Part shown: piece by piece, positions 49,573-62,074 of the stretch | How the letters are laid out: each line of letters begins with the position of its first letter | Position numbering within the stretch: the first letter of the stretch is position 1 | DNA from: Azolla caroliniana | Taxonomy: Eukaryota; Polypodiophyta | Direction: 5' to 3' | DNA length: 64,000 nucleotides | NCBI GenBank assembly: GCA_043228905.1 | Contig: JBHGNT010000011.1 | Coordinates: forward strand, 19,716,001 to 19,780,000 | The notes under the pieces: model-generated | What the model saw: the letters and a program-made list of their open reading frames with translations, nothing else | The model's database searches: none | Told to the model about the DNA's origin: nothing | Program-made: the position numbers and the translations under genes

Positions 49573-51200
49573 ATTGTAGGAAGCGAGAAATTTGGTGCCC
49601 TTCAGCAAAAAATATCATTGCCAAGGATGGAACTCAAGATTATTCTCTTAAAGAATATAGTTGTACCAATGCACCATCTCCTTTTCATCAAATTTCATCC
49701 ACCACATTGCAACAATTGTGCCAAGTGGGAGGCAAGGAGGACCTTCTCTTATTTGCAGTATCAATGACACCTTCTAGTGCTACTCACAGGAATTCAAACA
49801 TCCAAATTCCCAAAAAATATCAAGAGTATGCTGATGTTTTCGACAAAGTCAAAGCTAGTGTTCTTCCAAAGCATTGGTCGTACGACTGTCCTATTGACCT
49901 CCAACTAGGAACAGAGCCATCGTGGGGTCCGATTTACAATTTTTCACGAACTGAACTTGAGGTTCTTCGAGAATACATCGAGGGGAATCTTGCACATGGG
50001 TTTATTCAACATTCAAAGTCTCCAACTGGTGCTCCTATCATTTTTGTGAAGAAAAATGACAGCTTCCTTCGTTTGGTCGTGGACTATCGAGGCTTTAATA
50101 AACTCACCATAAGGAATAAGTATGCTCTACCTTTAATCTCCAATCTTTTAGAGCGCATTGGTGGGGCAAAGCATTTTACCAAAATTGATCTAAAGGGTGC
50201 ATATAATCTTGTTCGAATTCACCTGGGAGATGAGTGGAAAACTATATTTCGTACTCGGTATGGTCATTTCGAGTATACAGTCATGTCTTTCTGGCTCACA
50301 AATGCACCAACAGTTTTTCAACATATGGCAAATGACATTTTCTGGGATTTCTTAGATATCTTTCTCATCATCTACCTAGATGATCTATTGATTTACTCTA
50401 AAACACAGGAGGAGCATGATATACATGTGCGGAAAGTACTTGAATGCCTAAGAAAGTATGGTCTTTATGTCAAACTTGAGAAATGCAGTTTTGACTGCAA
50501 ACAAGACAAATTTTTGGGATACAATATTTCATCCAAGGATTTTTTCATGGATCTGGCAAAAGTCCAAACAATATTGGAATGGAAACCCCCATGCTCAGTT
50601 CGGGACATCTAGTGTTTCATCGGATTTGCCAGCTTCTATCGCAAATTCATACGTAATTATTCAAGCATTGTGTTGCCCCTCACCCAACTCACCAAGAAAA
50701 ATCAAGCATTTTTTTGGAGTATCGAAGTGGACAAGGCTTTTACTCAACTGAAAGAGGCATTCACATCAGCACCTATCCAAGCGCATATTGATCCCGAAAT
50801 CTCGAAAAGCCATTTACTATTGAGGTGGATGCGTCAAACTTTGCATTGGGGAGTGTCCTATCGTAACCAGGCGAGGACGGGCAGACTCATCCAGTCGCAT
50901 TTCACTAGTTGTGGAGATAAACTATGAGGTGCATGACAAGGAGTTACTAACTTTGTGGTAGACTCATTCAAGTAATGACGACATTTCCTAGAAGGATCGC
51001 CTCATCATATTATCATTTATAATGATCACAAAAATCTCACATATTTTCAAACAGCTTGAGTATTAAATAGACGACAAGCTCGGTGGGCTCAATTTCTAAC
51101 GTGTTTCGATTTCAAGATCATTTTTCGCCCAGGAAAACAACAAGGGAGAGCAGATGCTTTGTCTCGACATTTGTATCTAGCACTTCCACCTAGAGATCCG
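49539..51200 (+). pseudogene. Ty3 reverse transcriptase and RNase H
   Basis: Open to 50612: GAPIIFVKKNDSFLRLVVDY, LTIRNKYALPLISNLLERIG, IDLKGAYNLVRIHLGDEWKT and the catalytic IIYLDDLLIYSKTQEEH. The usual PFGLTNAP is altered to SFWLTNAP. A TAG at 50610 interrupts the connection. RNase H continues in broken frames (TQLKEAFTSAPIQAHIDPE, later [14 protein letters not shown] near 51130-51170). Confidence 0.88.
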
Positions 51201-51479
51201 GCTTTCGACAATCAAAAGCAGATTCTCCTTGGGTCATCAAAGGTACATGCAACAACAATTTATGCCACGCCACTTGATTCAAGCCTTCTTGAAACTATTC
51301 GGCAACAATTTCACTTCGATGATTTCACTAAGGATGTCTCAGCCCACATTGGCTCAAGTCGTCCATCTTGCTCCACATTGCAAGGGTCATCTCAACATTA
51401 TCAAGACTTCAAGTAGCAAGATGGATTACTCTTCTATAAGAATCTCCTTTACGTCCCTGACGGATCACCACGACTTCAA

Positions 51480-52560
51480 GTGTTAGAAAATTGTTATGAT
51501 CCCCTCATGGCTGGACATTTTGGTATTGCCAAGACCATTGAGTTGGTGAAACGTTCATTTTGGTGGCCTCACTTGCAAAAATTTGTCAAAGATTACGTTC
51601 GCACATGTGACACATGCTATCGCGCCAAAATACCTAGGCATCATCCTTATGGCTTACTACAACCATTACCACCTCCCAGCAAGCCATGTTAGTCTATTTC
51701 TATGGATTTCATTACGGACCCGCCACCTTCCAAAGGCTTTCATACTATTTTAACAGTAGCGGATCGGTTCACCAAGATGGCACAATTTGTATTGTGTGTA
51801 AGACCATCAGTAGTGAAGAAACTGCAAATCTCATTATGCGTGAAGTGTTTCGCCATTATGGTCTTCCAAATAATATTATTAGCGATTGAGGTCCTCAATT
51901 TATCTCACACTTTTGGAAGCACCTATGGGCATGCCTCAAAATCTCCTGCAAACTCTCTTCGGCTTATCATCCACAAACAGACGGACAAATAGAGCGCACA
52001 AATCAAACGCTCGAGCAGTATCTTTGATGCTTTATCAGTTATCAAGAAGATGATTGGAGTAATATTTTACATCTTACCGAGTTTGACACAATACACTCTT
52101 CTACCAAAGTTACACTTTTATTTGCCTACACTGCCAACCACCCTCGATGGTGTATCCTAGATCTTCCCGAGGTGTCATGAAACCCTAGTGCGGCGCATCA
52201 CCTCCACCGACTACAACAAATCCAGTTCGAGTTATCTTCCCATCTTCAACAAGCGCAAGCACACCATAAGGCCAATGCAAATCGGCATCGTCTTAAGTCT
52301 CCTTTTAAGGTTGGTGATTGAGTATGGTTGTTTCGTCGTCACATCAAGACTACCCAACTGTGTTCTAAGCTCAATTATCAACGCTGAGGTCCTTTTGTCA
52401 TCACATCGCGGATTAATGATGCAACATTTCTTCTTAACCTTCCAACACAGATGCAGCTTCACCCAGTCTTTCATAGCTCTCTTTTGGAACCTTGCCGCAC
52501 CTCTTTAATTCCTAATCATGTCGTGCCACCACCGCCTTCTGTCCAACTTGTTGACGGCCC
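51480..52560 (+). pseudogene. Ty3 integrase
   Basis: HHCC zinc domain (AGHFGIAKTIELVKRSFWWP...CDTCYRAKIPRHHPYGLLQP), then core fragments MDFITDPPPSKGFHTILTVA and VADRFTKMAQFVLCV; ISD-GPQF and [18 protein letters not shown] lie in neighbouring frames. Many stops. The C-terminal part is too decayed to show a chromodomain. Confidence 0.85.
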
Positions 52561-52573
52561 TGAATACGAGGAT

Positions 52574-52927
52574 TGAAAACTTCAAACATTAAGATAGTTT
52601 ATTATCACATGAGAGGATAAAAGCTACCTTTTGTATTACATTGATTATTGTAAAAACTCTAGATCATTCCAGAATGTTCTAGAATGTCCTAGAATGTTAT
52701 AGAAATCTCTAAGCTATTCTATAGGAACCTATAAATAGGGGCATACATGTATTCTCAAATCAATTCGAATGAACACCAATCTTTAGCTCTCATTACATAT
52801 CTTGTAGACATTCTCTTTCTTTTTCTATCTTAATACACCCATTATTCTCTTAGCATTTCGTTCCTTTCTTCTCGTGTTCTCTTATATCCTTCTTCCATCA
52901 CTCTATCTTTTATTCTTGGTTCTGACA
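52574..52927 (+). repeat. Ty3 3' LTR (354 bp)
   Basis: TGAAAACTT...TTCTGACA, with heat-shock-element array at 52667-52704 and TATA box near 52731. Confidence 0.88.
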
Positions 52928-53350
52928 ATACCAATTCGGAAGGAAGGTGAGGCCTTTGTTTGCATAGAAAGCCCGTGTCCTCCCGACCAAAGGCCCACCG
53001 TTCCGCTTGTGTGCGTGTGTGTGCAGAGCTCGAAGCTCTGTTACGGGCCGAGTTCGGTTGTACTCTTTCTATTATTGTTTAATCGATTTATCTTGTTGCA
53101 TCCAATCTTCTCTGTTTCATGCACGCCTCTTGATTTCTACCACATTCTCATATTTGTTTCCTCCTTTACCCGTGTGTATACCCGAGAGTTTGAGCCCACG
53201 CACTCTTCCTTCGGTGTCCGACGTCTGATCCGGAATAGCATACGCGTCTAAGCCTGTGTGCTCATCATCCGGTGTCCGATGAGCAGATCCAGAACGGTCA
53301 TGTGCTCGGACCATTTACCGGCAAGATATTCGGAGATCGATCCGGATAAA
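52928..53350 (+). repeat. possible second half of a disrupted LTR
   Basis: GC-richer than its surroundings, with repeated TCCGGTGTCCGA-type blocks, ending GATCCGGATAAACA just before a (CT)n tract. Together with 45.8-46.54 kb it may be one LTR into which the + strand Ty3 element inserted. By position and composition only. Confidence 0.35.
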
Positions 53351-53351
53351 C

Positions 53352-53352
<1 letters not shown>

Positions 53353-53402
<50 letters not shown>
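53353..53402. repeat. (CT)n microsatellite
   Basis: Pure CT tract directly abutting the 3' end of the minus-strand LINE; on the LINE sense strand it reads as a (GA)n tail. Confidence 0.95.
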
Positions 53403-53404
<2 letters not shown>

Positions 53405-54905
53405 GGTAAAAGCACACAATTATATTAATTGTATGTAAAATCCACTTAGTTACAACACTTCTTAGTCTCCTCTACCTATCATATGTTTATGTAGGGAGAG
53501 GGACGTTCTGTAATGCTATTAAAAAACTTGAATATACATTTGAGGAAATGATCTCCACATGCTCAAACATCCAAAAATTCCATATAAGAATACTTATAAG
53601 CTTCTTTATATAGGCTTTCACCCCATGTCTATTATCAAACATGAAAGCATTACACATATTCCAATTGTGTTGTAGACCCCAATAACGTAAAAATTGGAAC
53701 AATATCTCCATCTCATCATTTGAACCATTTTGACCATATTGAGAAAAAACCCATTGTTGAGGTCTCAAACAACAATAGGTTAAAACTTGCCAAATGTCCG
53801 ATAAGTACTTCCAAATGGTACACGTTATAAGACATTTAATGAACCTATGTGTACTATCCTCCAATGGAACGGTGCAAAAGAAACAAGTGCTAGACCCTAG
53901 TCCTCGTCTCTTTAATGCCGAACCTAATGGGAGCCCACCAATCATGACTCTCCATATGTATACCTTTGCACGAAATGATAGATGGGAATGCCAACTACGT
54001 GGTAATATTTTCCACCACCTTGCATCTGACTTACATACATTCCACAACTTTGTTGCATTAGGAGATAGCCAAGATAATGATGTCATCGCATGATGATACA
54101 ATATATTTGTAGTGACCTGTAACAAGCATGTACCATCTTGTAACAGTCAATCACCCAAGGTGCAAAATTTGTTTTCAATGGCAAAGATCCTTGCAACAAT
54201 GGAATATCTTGTCATTTCTCCCAAATAAATCCATAATTTGGGGGAATATATAACCATTGCTTGACATCTTCAAAATCCGACAACCTTTGAGATTCATTAT
54301 CAACCATATCTTCCAAATGTAAAATCCCCAATTTAAATAAAAGATTGAATTAAGATCTCAACTTTTCTTTCCCATGCCAAAACAACACTCAAGAAGAAGC
54401 AAGCAATTCATTTTGTAATGAATTACAGTATTCTCGATCACTTGATGGTCCCCATTCAAAAAGAGATAATGCATCTTGCCACGATCTTACCAAATGTTGT
54501 CCACATACAGAATGTCGAATCTTTAGAGGAATACTTCCATTGAGTAATGACCACCAGGATGCTTGAATCTTTGTTTTCTCGTGCACCAATCCTTCATGCT
54601 CAATAAAATATTGCATCATAGATATCCATGGTTGATCTTGTTGACATATATCTCGTAATAATGCAAATCTACGAGTCATCAAATGCCTTTCCAAATCCAA
54701 TATTGCTGCACCACCTAACCTTTTAGGAGTAGCCAAATGGTCCCATGAAATCCATGTAACTCTTCCGCTACAACATGAACCGAATAGGTTATAAAATGTT
54801 TTGTAATGCCTTCTTAGTCCAAGGTAGTAAAGGCAAAAAATATAATAACATGGGTATCAAGATACATTGCACCACTTTGAGCCGTACATGAAAGGGCCAT
54901 AATTG
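53403..54905 (-). pseudogene. LINE, 3' part with zinc-binding RT-associated domain
   Basis: At 54389-54736 MATPKRLGGAAILDLERHLMTRR matches the conserved P-GGLGI-DL motif after LINE RT. At 53487-54125 LSFRAKVYIWRVMIGGLPLG and CFFCTVPLEDSTHRFIKC form the zf-RVT zinc-binding domain, typical of plant L1-type LINEs. The 3' end reads ...CCAAAAGAGAGAG, a (GA)n rather than A tail. The RT core and endonuclease are absent, so the copy is 5'-truncated. Confidence 0.85.
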
Positions 54906-54973
54906 AGACTTCTAATACATAAATTTGTCCTTCAATTTAATATCAATCCAATCAATCAATTGAACATTTGTAA

Positions 54974-55029
<56 letters not shown>

Positions 55030-56438
55030 CCTTCGTTCAAGACCCTGGCAGTCCTGCCTTAGATCATACATGTACCCGCGAAATGTCGCAACAATCTGAT
55101 ACCCAATGTTGGTTGTACATAACCTCATTTATTTCTTTACAAATATTTATTGATTACCAAGAGCAAAGTTGTACATTGAAGTTCATTTTCCCAAATCTTG
55201 CAGGAAGAAACCATATACTTAAGATAAATATATACATGAAGATTGTCAACATTGAAGGGTATAATATATAACTAACTTTCGTAGGTGCAGTCGTATTTAC
55301 ATATTATGTATGTCATGTATGTCAATAGGCTAAGCCTTGAGGGCCGAGGCTCATCTATGATTACTCATTATTTACTTACTAAAACTTTATAAAAATGGTA
55401 AATTCTTGGAAGTTGTGGGATGGAATCAATAACACCAATTGATTAATGTAGTCTAAATAAGCTCGAAAAAGCATGCACACATACACACTCAATATATGTC
55501 TATATATATGTATGATGCTTCACTTTTGTACAACTTTATCTTTGTTATTTGTAAACATAATAACATATTTAGTGAAGGACATGTGCTATACTTAATGTAA
55601 ATAAGGGCATTCGCAGGTAACTCCATCAAATAAAAATATATGAAGGGCAAGTGTGATTGTCAAAATAAAACCATCATTGGGATACTTTTTGACCAAACGA
55701 TGTGGTATAATTTTATTTTCCAATTAGAGATAGAGCAAAGTTACTTAAATATCATTTCATAAGCCTGATATTTAGGAGGTTTAATGTGCTCAAGCTTAAA
55801 CAAATGCCTCAAACCTAAATCCTTAATTAGTTGAAAAACACCCCTTCTCTTTAGTTGGTGTTTTCAATGTACAATTTTTTTTCCTATGCATTTAATGCTG
55901 ATTGGCACATATGCATGGCTTGTTGTATTGTTGCAATACATTGTTATTATGGTGAGAAGTGACGTATTGTTGACACCTTTGGGCATGGATGAGGATAGAG
56001 AGAGCACGAACCTTATTTGATAGGGTGGTTCTTTTCATGTTGTTTGGGTCTTGGTTGGATGATTCTTATTTGTTTCTTCATTGACATTTCTTTCATGTTG
56101 TATTATTTGCCTTTCTATTCTATATGTGGTTTTTTTGGAATCCAAGCAAATTTCAACAATTGCCTTCTTGTGGATGTGTGAGTATTAAAAGGAATCATTA
56201 AATTATATTTACACCCACTTAGAATAACAAGTGTGGCCAACAATTGCATTGAAATTTATGGCTCGTGGATGTTAAGTTGCTTTCACTCTTTATTTTCTCA
56301 TCACCTTTATTTTTACAAGTTATTTTCTAAATGTGTTGATTAATATTTCTATCTTAACTTCGATTATTGTGATTAAATCTAGGATTGCAATAATAGTTTG
56401 ATTGATGATCTATTATTCATGAATATGATTTCTACGGC
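54906..56438. other. intergenic, no gene recognised
   Basis: AT-rich. A (CT)n tract at 54978-55026. No coding signal I can support. Confidence 0.65.
54978..55026. repeat. (CT)n microsatellite
   Basis: About 49 bp of CT repeat. Confidence 0.95.
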
Positions 56439-57138
56439 ATGATTGTGTATATCAACAATAAATATGATAGTATGAGAGGAGGGTTGGGTCTGATTGATCC
56501 CCTCTCACAATCCAAAGCCCTACTTGCCAAATTTGTGGTGCGAGGACTCCTATCAAGAGATGATTGTTGGAAAATGCTATTTCGATTATGCTTCACTTAC
56601 TTTAAGCCACAAAAAGGGGTCAATTGGGCCCCTCAAACGGGATGGATTCTAAACATGGACTATGAGATCGGAAATTATGAACACTCTATTACTTAGGGAA
56701 GCTGCTAATCAAAGGGTGACAATGGAGAAGTGGATAGGCTACGAGGAGGAGGGCTCTTTGATCCAAAGAGGTATTGAAATATCAGACAAGATCGAAGACC
56801 ATGAATTGTGACTCAATGATATACCAACATTGATTATGGCAGTTCAAGGACTCGCATATACTAGTCGTAAATGGATTGTAGATCCAGATCTGATCAAAGT
56901 ACGACCATAATGACACATATGACTCATGAAAACACATGGTTACTTAAAGCTAGTTGGGACCCTTTGCAATGGACGTGGCGTGATCCTTATGCGGGTCAAG
57001 GAAGCAAAGACATCCATTTCTTCCAATTCATGACTAGATTGGGTCACCACATTCTAGCCGCTCAAACCGTTTGAGAGCTAGCTGTGGCAAAGATATTGCA
57101 CACATATCATGTTCCCCATACAATTATCACTAAGTTTT
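56439..57138 (+). pseudogene. LINE fragment, split by the Ty3 chromovirus (left part)
   Basis: RGGLGLIDPLSQSKALLAKF is the post-RT LINE motif, followed by WILNMDYEIG and, near 56.93 kb, WLLKASWDPLQWTWRDPYAG, in changing frames. The sequence continues after the Ty3 element at 62433. GTTTT at 57134-57138 is the left target duplication. Confidence 0.65.
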
Positions 57139-57491
57139 TGTCACAGATCATAAACTCAAGAGACAAGCAAGAAGATAACCAAATGGACAAGAAAGAAGAT
57201 AGTATTAAAGGAAAGACTCCATAACTGGTGTTGTTCACCTTGAATTCCTTCAAGGTGAACTCCTCTATTTATACTACATGGCATGCATACTTGTTGCACG
57301 CATGTGAATCTACAATAGAGCATGTAGGTATGCATGCATGTGCCAAGTGTAAATACTACAAGGGTGCAACTATGCACATGATGCTAGCAAAATAATAAGG
57401 ACCAATTACATACATAACTAGTACTAGATATCTTGGTTAACTCATAATACTAGATTATAACATGGTCGTGTCAAGAGTTCGAATCTTGACA
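57139..57491 (-). repeat. chromovirus 3' LTR (353 bp)
   Basis: TGTCACAGATC...TTCGAATCTTGACA on the + strand. It contains the perfect hairpin TTCACCTTGAA-TTCC-TTCAAGGTGAA near 57238-57263. Confidence 0.95.
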
Positions 57492-59482
57492 TTATCCCCC
57501 CTCTTACGCCGCCTTCCCAAATCGGCCACTGGTTTGTGGGGATATCGGTGATGAAAATCTTGGACGACCTCTGGGGCATTTTGTAAATTTGCCGATGGTT
57601 CCCATGTGGCCTCAGACACGGGGTAACCCCTCCATAGGATGAGGTATTGCAAGTGTCGACGGTGCCAACGCGAGTCAAGGATTTGGTCGACCTCGTATTC
57701 CTCCCCTGTCGTCAATTGCATAGGTGGTGGTGGTGGGGCTTGACGACCTGGGAGTTGTGAAGCATAATGGGGTTCGAGGAGGGAGACATGAAAAACATCG
57801 TGAATCTGGAAGTGGGATGGAAGGGCGAGCCAGAAGGCGACGGGATTGATGCACTCGATGATACGGAATGGTCCCAACTTCTTGTAATCAAGTTTCGCAC
57901 ATGGACGAGTAGTAGAGATGTGTCGACGTAACAACCAGACCATGTCTCCAACGACAAAGTGTGGAGTGGAAGATCGATGGCAATCAGCCTGCTTCTTGTA
58001 TCGTTCACTAGCAAGACTAAGCTCCAAGGATAAATCATGATGTAGTTCTTCCAAAATGCGGGCGCGATCCTCCGCCGAAAGGTTCATGGAAGTGGTAGGA
58101 AGGGAAATGTTGAAGCGAGGATGTAAACCGTAGTTGGCAAAGAAGGGAGTGACGCCAATCGATGCATGGAGAGAATTATTGTAGGAGAATTCCGCGAGCG
58201 AAAGTAAGTTGACCCAATCATCTTGTTGGTAACTAACCGAGCACCGAAGATACTGCTCAAGGATTTGGTTGACACGCTCCGTTTGCCCGTCAGTTTGGGG
58301 GTGATAAGCGGAGGACAACTTGACAGAGATGCCTAAAGTTTGTAGCAGGCGCTGCCAGAAGTGAGAGACAAACTGGGGTCCGCGATCCGAGATGACATCA
58401 TCGGGGAGTCCATGCAAGCGTACCACATTGTTGAGTAGGAGATGCACCATTCCTTCTCCGGAAATGGTTTTGGAGCATGGAGTGAAGTGAGCCATCTTCG
58501 TAAACCGATCGACAATGACCAACACTGAGTCATAGCTATTGACCAAGGGTAGATCAGTTATCAGGTCCATAGAGATAGAGGCCCAAGGACGACGAGGACA
58601 TGGAAGCGGCTGTAGTAAGCCGTATGGCCGATGATGAATGGCTTTGGAGCGAGCACAAACCTCACAACTCTTTATGTATTCTTTGACCAGCTTCCATGGT
58701 TGTGGCCACCAATACCCCCGAGAGATTAGCTCGAGGGTTTTCGCGACCCCGAAATGACCTGCAAGTGGGTCATCGTGGCATTCCCGCAACACCCAGGTGT
58801 GACATGGGCCCTCTGGGACGTATAAGAGATGATCTCGGAACAACAAACCCTCTTGTATGGTGAAGGTGTCAAGATCCTTCCTTTTGGTCGCCTTGGAGGG
58901 GTTTTGCAGACTATCTCGAATCTCGTTGGCGAACGCATCGGTCTTGGATGCATCAGTGATTTGTTGGAGTAAAGAATCATCCTGCAACATACAAGTGGCA
59001 AAAAGATGCAATTGGTCGGGTTTCAACAAACGTCTAGATTGTTGAGCATAAGCAGTATCCCTACGGCGGAGTGCAAGGTCAGCTTGGCGAGAAAGGGCAT
59101 CAACCTTCCCATGTTGGCCACCAGGTCGAAATACGATCTCAAAATCGTAGTCGGCGAGAAATGTCGACCAACGGGCCTGCCTTCGATTCAAAGTACAAGT
59201 GGTGGAAAAATAAACTAAATTTTTATGATCAGTCACTACCTGGACACGATGTTGTGCGCCGGCCAAGTAGGGTCGCCATTCTTCAAAGGCAGCAATGATA
59301 GCAGCAAGCTCCTTGTCGTAAATGGGATAATTAATTTCGGATGCCGTAAATTTTCGGGAATAGTAAGCCACTGGGTGCATTAGGTTGTTGTCGTCTGCCT
59401 GGGATAAGATGGTGCCAATGGCAAAGTCAGAGGCATCGATTTCGACTTGGAAGGGTTTTGTGGGGTCGGCATGTAGCAGCAC
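57455..59482 (-). pseudogene. chromovirus RNase H, integrase and chromodomain
   Basis: 675-codon open frame. RNase H: VEIDASDFAIGTILSQ, YDKELAAIIAAFEEWRPYL, VVTDHKNLVYF, RPGGQHGKVDALSRQ. Integrase: zinc domain H..H..C..C in HFGVAKTLELISRGYWWPQP...CEVCARSK; core D in SISMDLITDLPLV, D in VISDRGPQFVSHFWQ, E in HPQTDGQTERVNQILEQYL. The chromodomain at the C-terminus (EEYEVDQILDSRWHRRHLQYL, LILWRGYPVSEATWEP) directs integration to marked chromatin in this clade. The ATG at 59482 is internal; the true frame continues upstream through TGA 59540 to RT. Confidence 0.95.
57492..57510 (-). promoter_or_regulatory. chromovirus polypurine tract
   Basis: The minus strand reads AAGAGGGGGGATAA up to the TGTCAAGATTCG start of the 3' LTR. 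Confidence 0.8.
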
Positions 59483-59824
59483 CGGGGCAGTGATGAATGT
59501 GTGTTTGAGTGAGTTGAACTCATTTTGTGCCTCCGAGGTTCATAAAAATGGAGTGCCTTTATGGGTGAGAACGATAAGAGGTTGTGCTAGGGTGGAAAAC
59601 CCCTTGATGAAGCGACGGTAAAAATTCGCGAAGCCGAGGAAGGATTGCACATCTTTAAGTCGCCTTGGAGTTGCCCACGCCTGAATGACAGAGACCTTCT
59701 TCATATCCATGGTGATGCCAGTGGGCGAGATGATGTAGCCTAGAAATTCGATCGAGGTACGGTCGAACTCGCATTTCTCGCCTTTGGCATAAAGGCCATG
59801 CTCGCGAAGTTTGGCAAGAACTAA

Positions 59825-60721
59825 TCAGACTTGGCGAGTGTGCTCCTCCATGTTTGGCGAGAAAATGAGAATATCATCGAGGTAAATGACAACAAAAAGA
59901 TCAAGATATTCCCGGAAAATATCGTTCATCATATGTTGAAAAACTGCGGGAGCGTTAGTAAGACCAAAAGGCATTACCTTGTATTCAAAATGCCCATACC
60001 GTGTTCGAAATGCGGTTTTCCATTCATCCCCCAGCTTGATGTGTACTAGATTGTACGCTCCACGCAGATCAACTTTGGAGAAGACACGCGCAACTCGGAG
60101 CCGATCAAGGAGTTCGGGGATCAGAGGTAGCGGATAGCGGTTGCGCACAGTGAGTTTGTTGAGACCTCGGTAGTCGACGCATAAGCATAGAGAGCCGTCC
60201 TTCTTCTTCACAAATAAAATGGGGGCCCCGGCTGGTGACTTAGAAGGTTGAATAAAGCCTTTCTCGAGGTTCTCATCGAGATACACACGAAGGGCCTTCA
60301 ACTCTGGTGTAGACAACGCATATAGAGGACCAAAGGGTGGACACGCACCTTCTTGAAGATCAATCGGACAATTGTAGAGCCGGTGTTCCGGCAAACGATC
60401 AGCATTACATTTTTCAAATACGTCGGAGAAGTATTGGTATTTTTCGGGAATAACATGGAGTGTGTTAGAAATGGCGCCACAAACAAACCCATCTTGGACC
60501 GATGATGGGGTAGTCAATTCGGAGTCGACCGTCTCCGAAGGATGGGAAACTGAATTTACCTTCATACTTTTGCACGAGCATCTTGGCTTGCTAAATGTGA
60601 TCGAGCGGTTGCACCAATCCACTATTGGATTGTGCGCCTCCAACCACGTTAGTCCTAAGACGATCGGATGTCGAGGAGATGCAATGAGGTAAAAGGTGAG
60701 CTCCTCTTGGTGTGAGCCCAC
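59825..60721 (-). pseudogene. chromovirus protease end and reverse transcriptase
   Basis: Starts with the protease tail ([20 protein letters not shown]). RT follows: [60 protein letters not shown] and the catalytic [18 protein letters not shown]. It ends at TGA 59825 in ...EHTRQV; the downstream frame is the same, so a single substitution, probably CGA to TGA, separates it from the thumb/RNase H region. Confidence 0.93.
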
Positions 60722-60729
60722 CTGAAGCC

Positions 60730-61002
60730 CTAATGGATTGTAGCTTGACTAATTGCACCTGACGAGAGGACGCACCCGTCGATGGCTTCAACTGGAATGG
60801 GTTTTGAGAGGCCAACGACAGGTACGCCATGTGCTTGGGCAAACGCGACGTCGATGAAGCAAGAAGATGCCCCAGAATCAAGTAAAGCAACAGACTGAAT
60901 GGAACTAGAGTTAAACGAAAGCCATACCTCCAATGTGAAATTGCTTGATGGTCCGGCAATGGAACCAAGAGAATGTGGACGACGGGAGATGTCCAGTTGC
61001 AT
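60730..61002 (-). pseudogene. chromovirus aspartic protease
   Basis: VALLDSGASSCFIDVAFAQA carries the DSG active site; VVGLSKPIPVEAIDG follows. Its frame differs from gag (upstream) and RT (downstream), so one shift lies on each side. The gag side could be a natural frameshift; the RT side is probably damage. Confidence 0.85.
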
Positions 61003-61007
61003 GGCTC

Positions 61008-62024
61008 CTACTGCAACCGAACGATGTCCTTTTCCAGATGTTGGGGTCCGTTGGCTCGATGGAATTGTGGGCGAGTACTCCTAGGACAATGGCGAACGAC
61101 ATGACCGGAGGCGCCACAATACATGCACAAGCCATTAGCCCGCCGAAATGGTCGTTCAGCATCAGTCAATGGCCGAAATCGGGCTTGATCAATTTCCATG
61201 GGGACAGGAGCATCTGCCGAAGTAGGCGAGTGTGAGGATGCTTGGGGTTGTATGACCGGGGCGTGGCGTGGAAGTGAATGAGGTGGAACCCAAGTCCGGC
61301 GCTCTTCTTGGCGAAATTCGAAAAGACGATTGTCACAATGGACTGCTTGTGAAATCGCTTGGGATAACGAGGTGGGCTCTGGAAAGTTTAAGAGAAGATT
61401 CTTGACATTGCTTCGAAGACCGCGCCGAAAGTGATCAGCTAAAGCTTGATTATCCCAATTGCCGTCGCATGCTAGTTGTCGAAATTCGGAAGCATAGACC
61501 GAAGCTGTACGTGAACCTTGTTCGAGTGCATAAATCTTGTTAAGAGTTGTACGTCGTCGGTCCGTCTCTCCAAATGTGGCCTCTAACTCGGTGAGGAAGG
61601 CGGGAAAGTTCTCCAATAAAGGTGATGAGGTTTCTACCAATGGTGCAAACCAAGCTTGGGCCAGACCGGAGAGAAGGGTGCCCACAAGGCCGACTTGTCG
61701 AAGACCATCTCCATAACGTTGAGGTTGTAGCCGAATGATAAGTCGAACTTGGTTGATGAACCCTCGGAAACGCGACCTCGTTCCATCAAATTTTTCTGGG
61801 AGGCTAACCTTAGGCTCAAGAAACTGTGACGAAGCTAAGCTAGATGTTGGTAGAAGATCGGGCTCTAGGCTAGGTTGTTGTGGGAGACTAGGGTTCGGGG
61901 GTTGTGAGGATAGGGAGGTACCGACTTGAAGTTCTTGTAAAGAATTTCGAAGAGCTTCATTTTCAAGCTGTAGTTGTCGTAAGGCTACCATTATTTGGCC
62001 TAACTCACTAGTTGAGTCGGACAT
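61008..62024 (-). CDS. chromovirus gag
   Basis: 338-codon intact frame. A coiled-coil-like start (MSDSTSELGQIMVALRQLQL), Pro-rich linker, gag core (FDGTRSRFRGFINQVRLIIR, LAQAWFAPLVETSSPLL, FGETDRRRTTLNKIYALEQG) and the CCHC knuckle GLCMYCGASGHVVRHCPR near the end. It starts 51 bases after the 5' LTR, which leaves a very short leader. Gag forms the particle in which element RNA is copied. Confidence 0.92.
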   Translation of the reverse strand: MSDSTSELGQIMVALRQLQLENEALRNSLQELQVGTSLSSQPPNPSLPQQPSLEPDLLPTSSLASSQFLEPKVSLPEKFDGTRSRFRGFINQVRLIIRLQPQRYGDGLRQVGLVGTLLSGLAQAWFAPLVETSSPLLENFPAFLTELEATFGETDRRRTTLNKIYALEQGSRTASVYASEFRQLACDGNWDNQALADHFRRGLRSNVKNLLLNFPEPTSLSQAISQAVHCDNRLFEFRQEERRTWVPPHSLPRHAPVIQPQASSHSPTSADAPVPMEIDQARFRPLTDAERPFRRANGLCMYCGASGHVVRHCPRSTRPQFHRANGPQHLEKDIVRLQ

Positions 62025-62062
62025 AGCTATGGCTTATGAGAGGGAGAGCTATGAGGATGGGG

Positions 62063-62074
62063 AGGTGAACAAAC
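62063..62074 (-). promoter_or_regulatory. chromovirus primer site, self-complementary type
   Basis: On the minus strand GTTTGTTCACCT follows the 5' LTR, with no TGG. TTGTTCACCT is the exact complement of AGGTGAACAA in the LTR (62167-62176), located 33 bases after the TATA box start, that is near the predicted RNA 5' end. See findings. Confidence 0.6.

Larger units (their letters stand above)
46545..52927 (+). mobile_element. decayed Ty3/gypsy element (+ strand)
   Basis: LTRs at 46545-46908 and 52574-52927, about 90% identical by eye. Internal order is gag, protease, RT, RNase H, integrase, as in Ty3/gypsy, with close similarity to the element at 57139-62427. Multiple stops and frame changes. 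A 992-bp element is nested in gag at 47243. No chromodomain can be read at the decayed 3' end. The flanks ATGCT and ATACC do not form a convincing target duplication. Confidence 0.9.

Noticed and set aside
46540-52932. Target-site duplication for the + strand Ty3 element
   Set aside because: ATGCT and ATACC match at only 3 of 5 positions; not good evidence.
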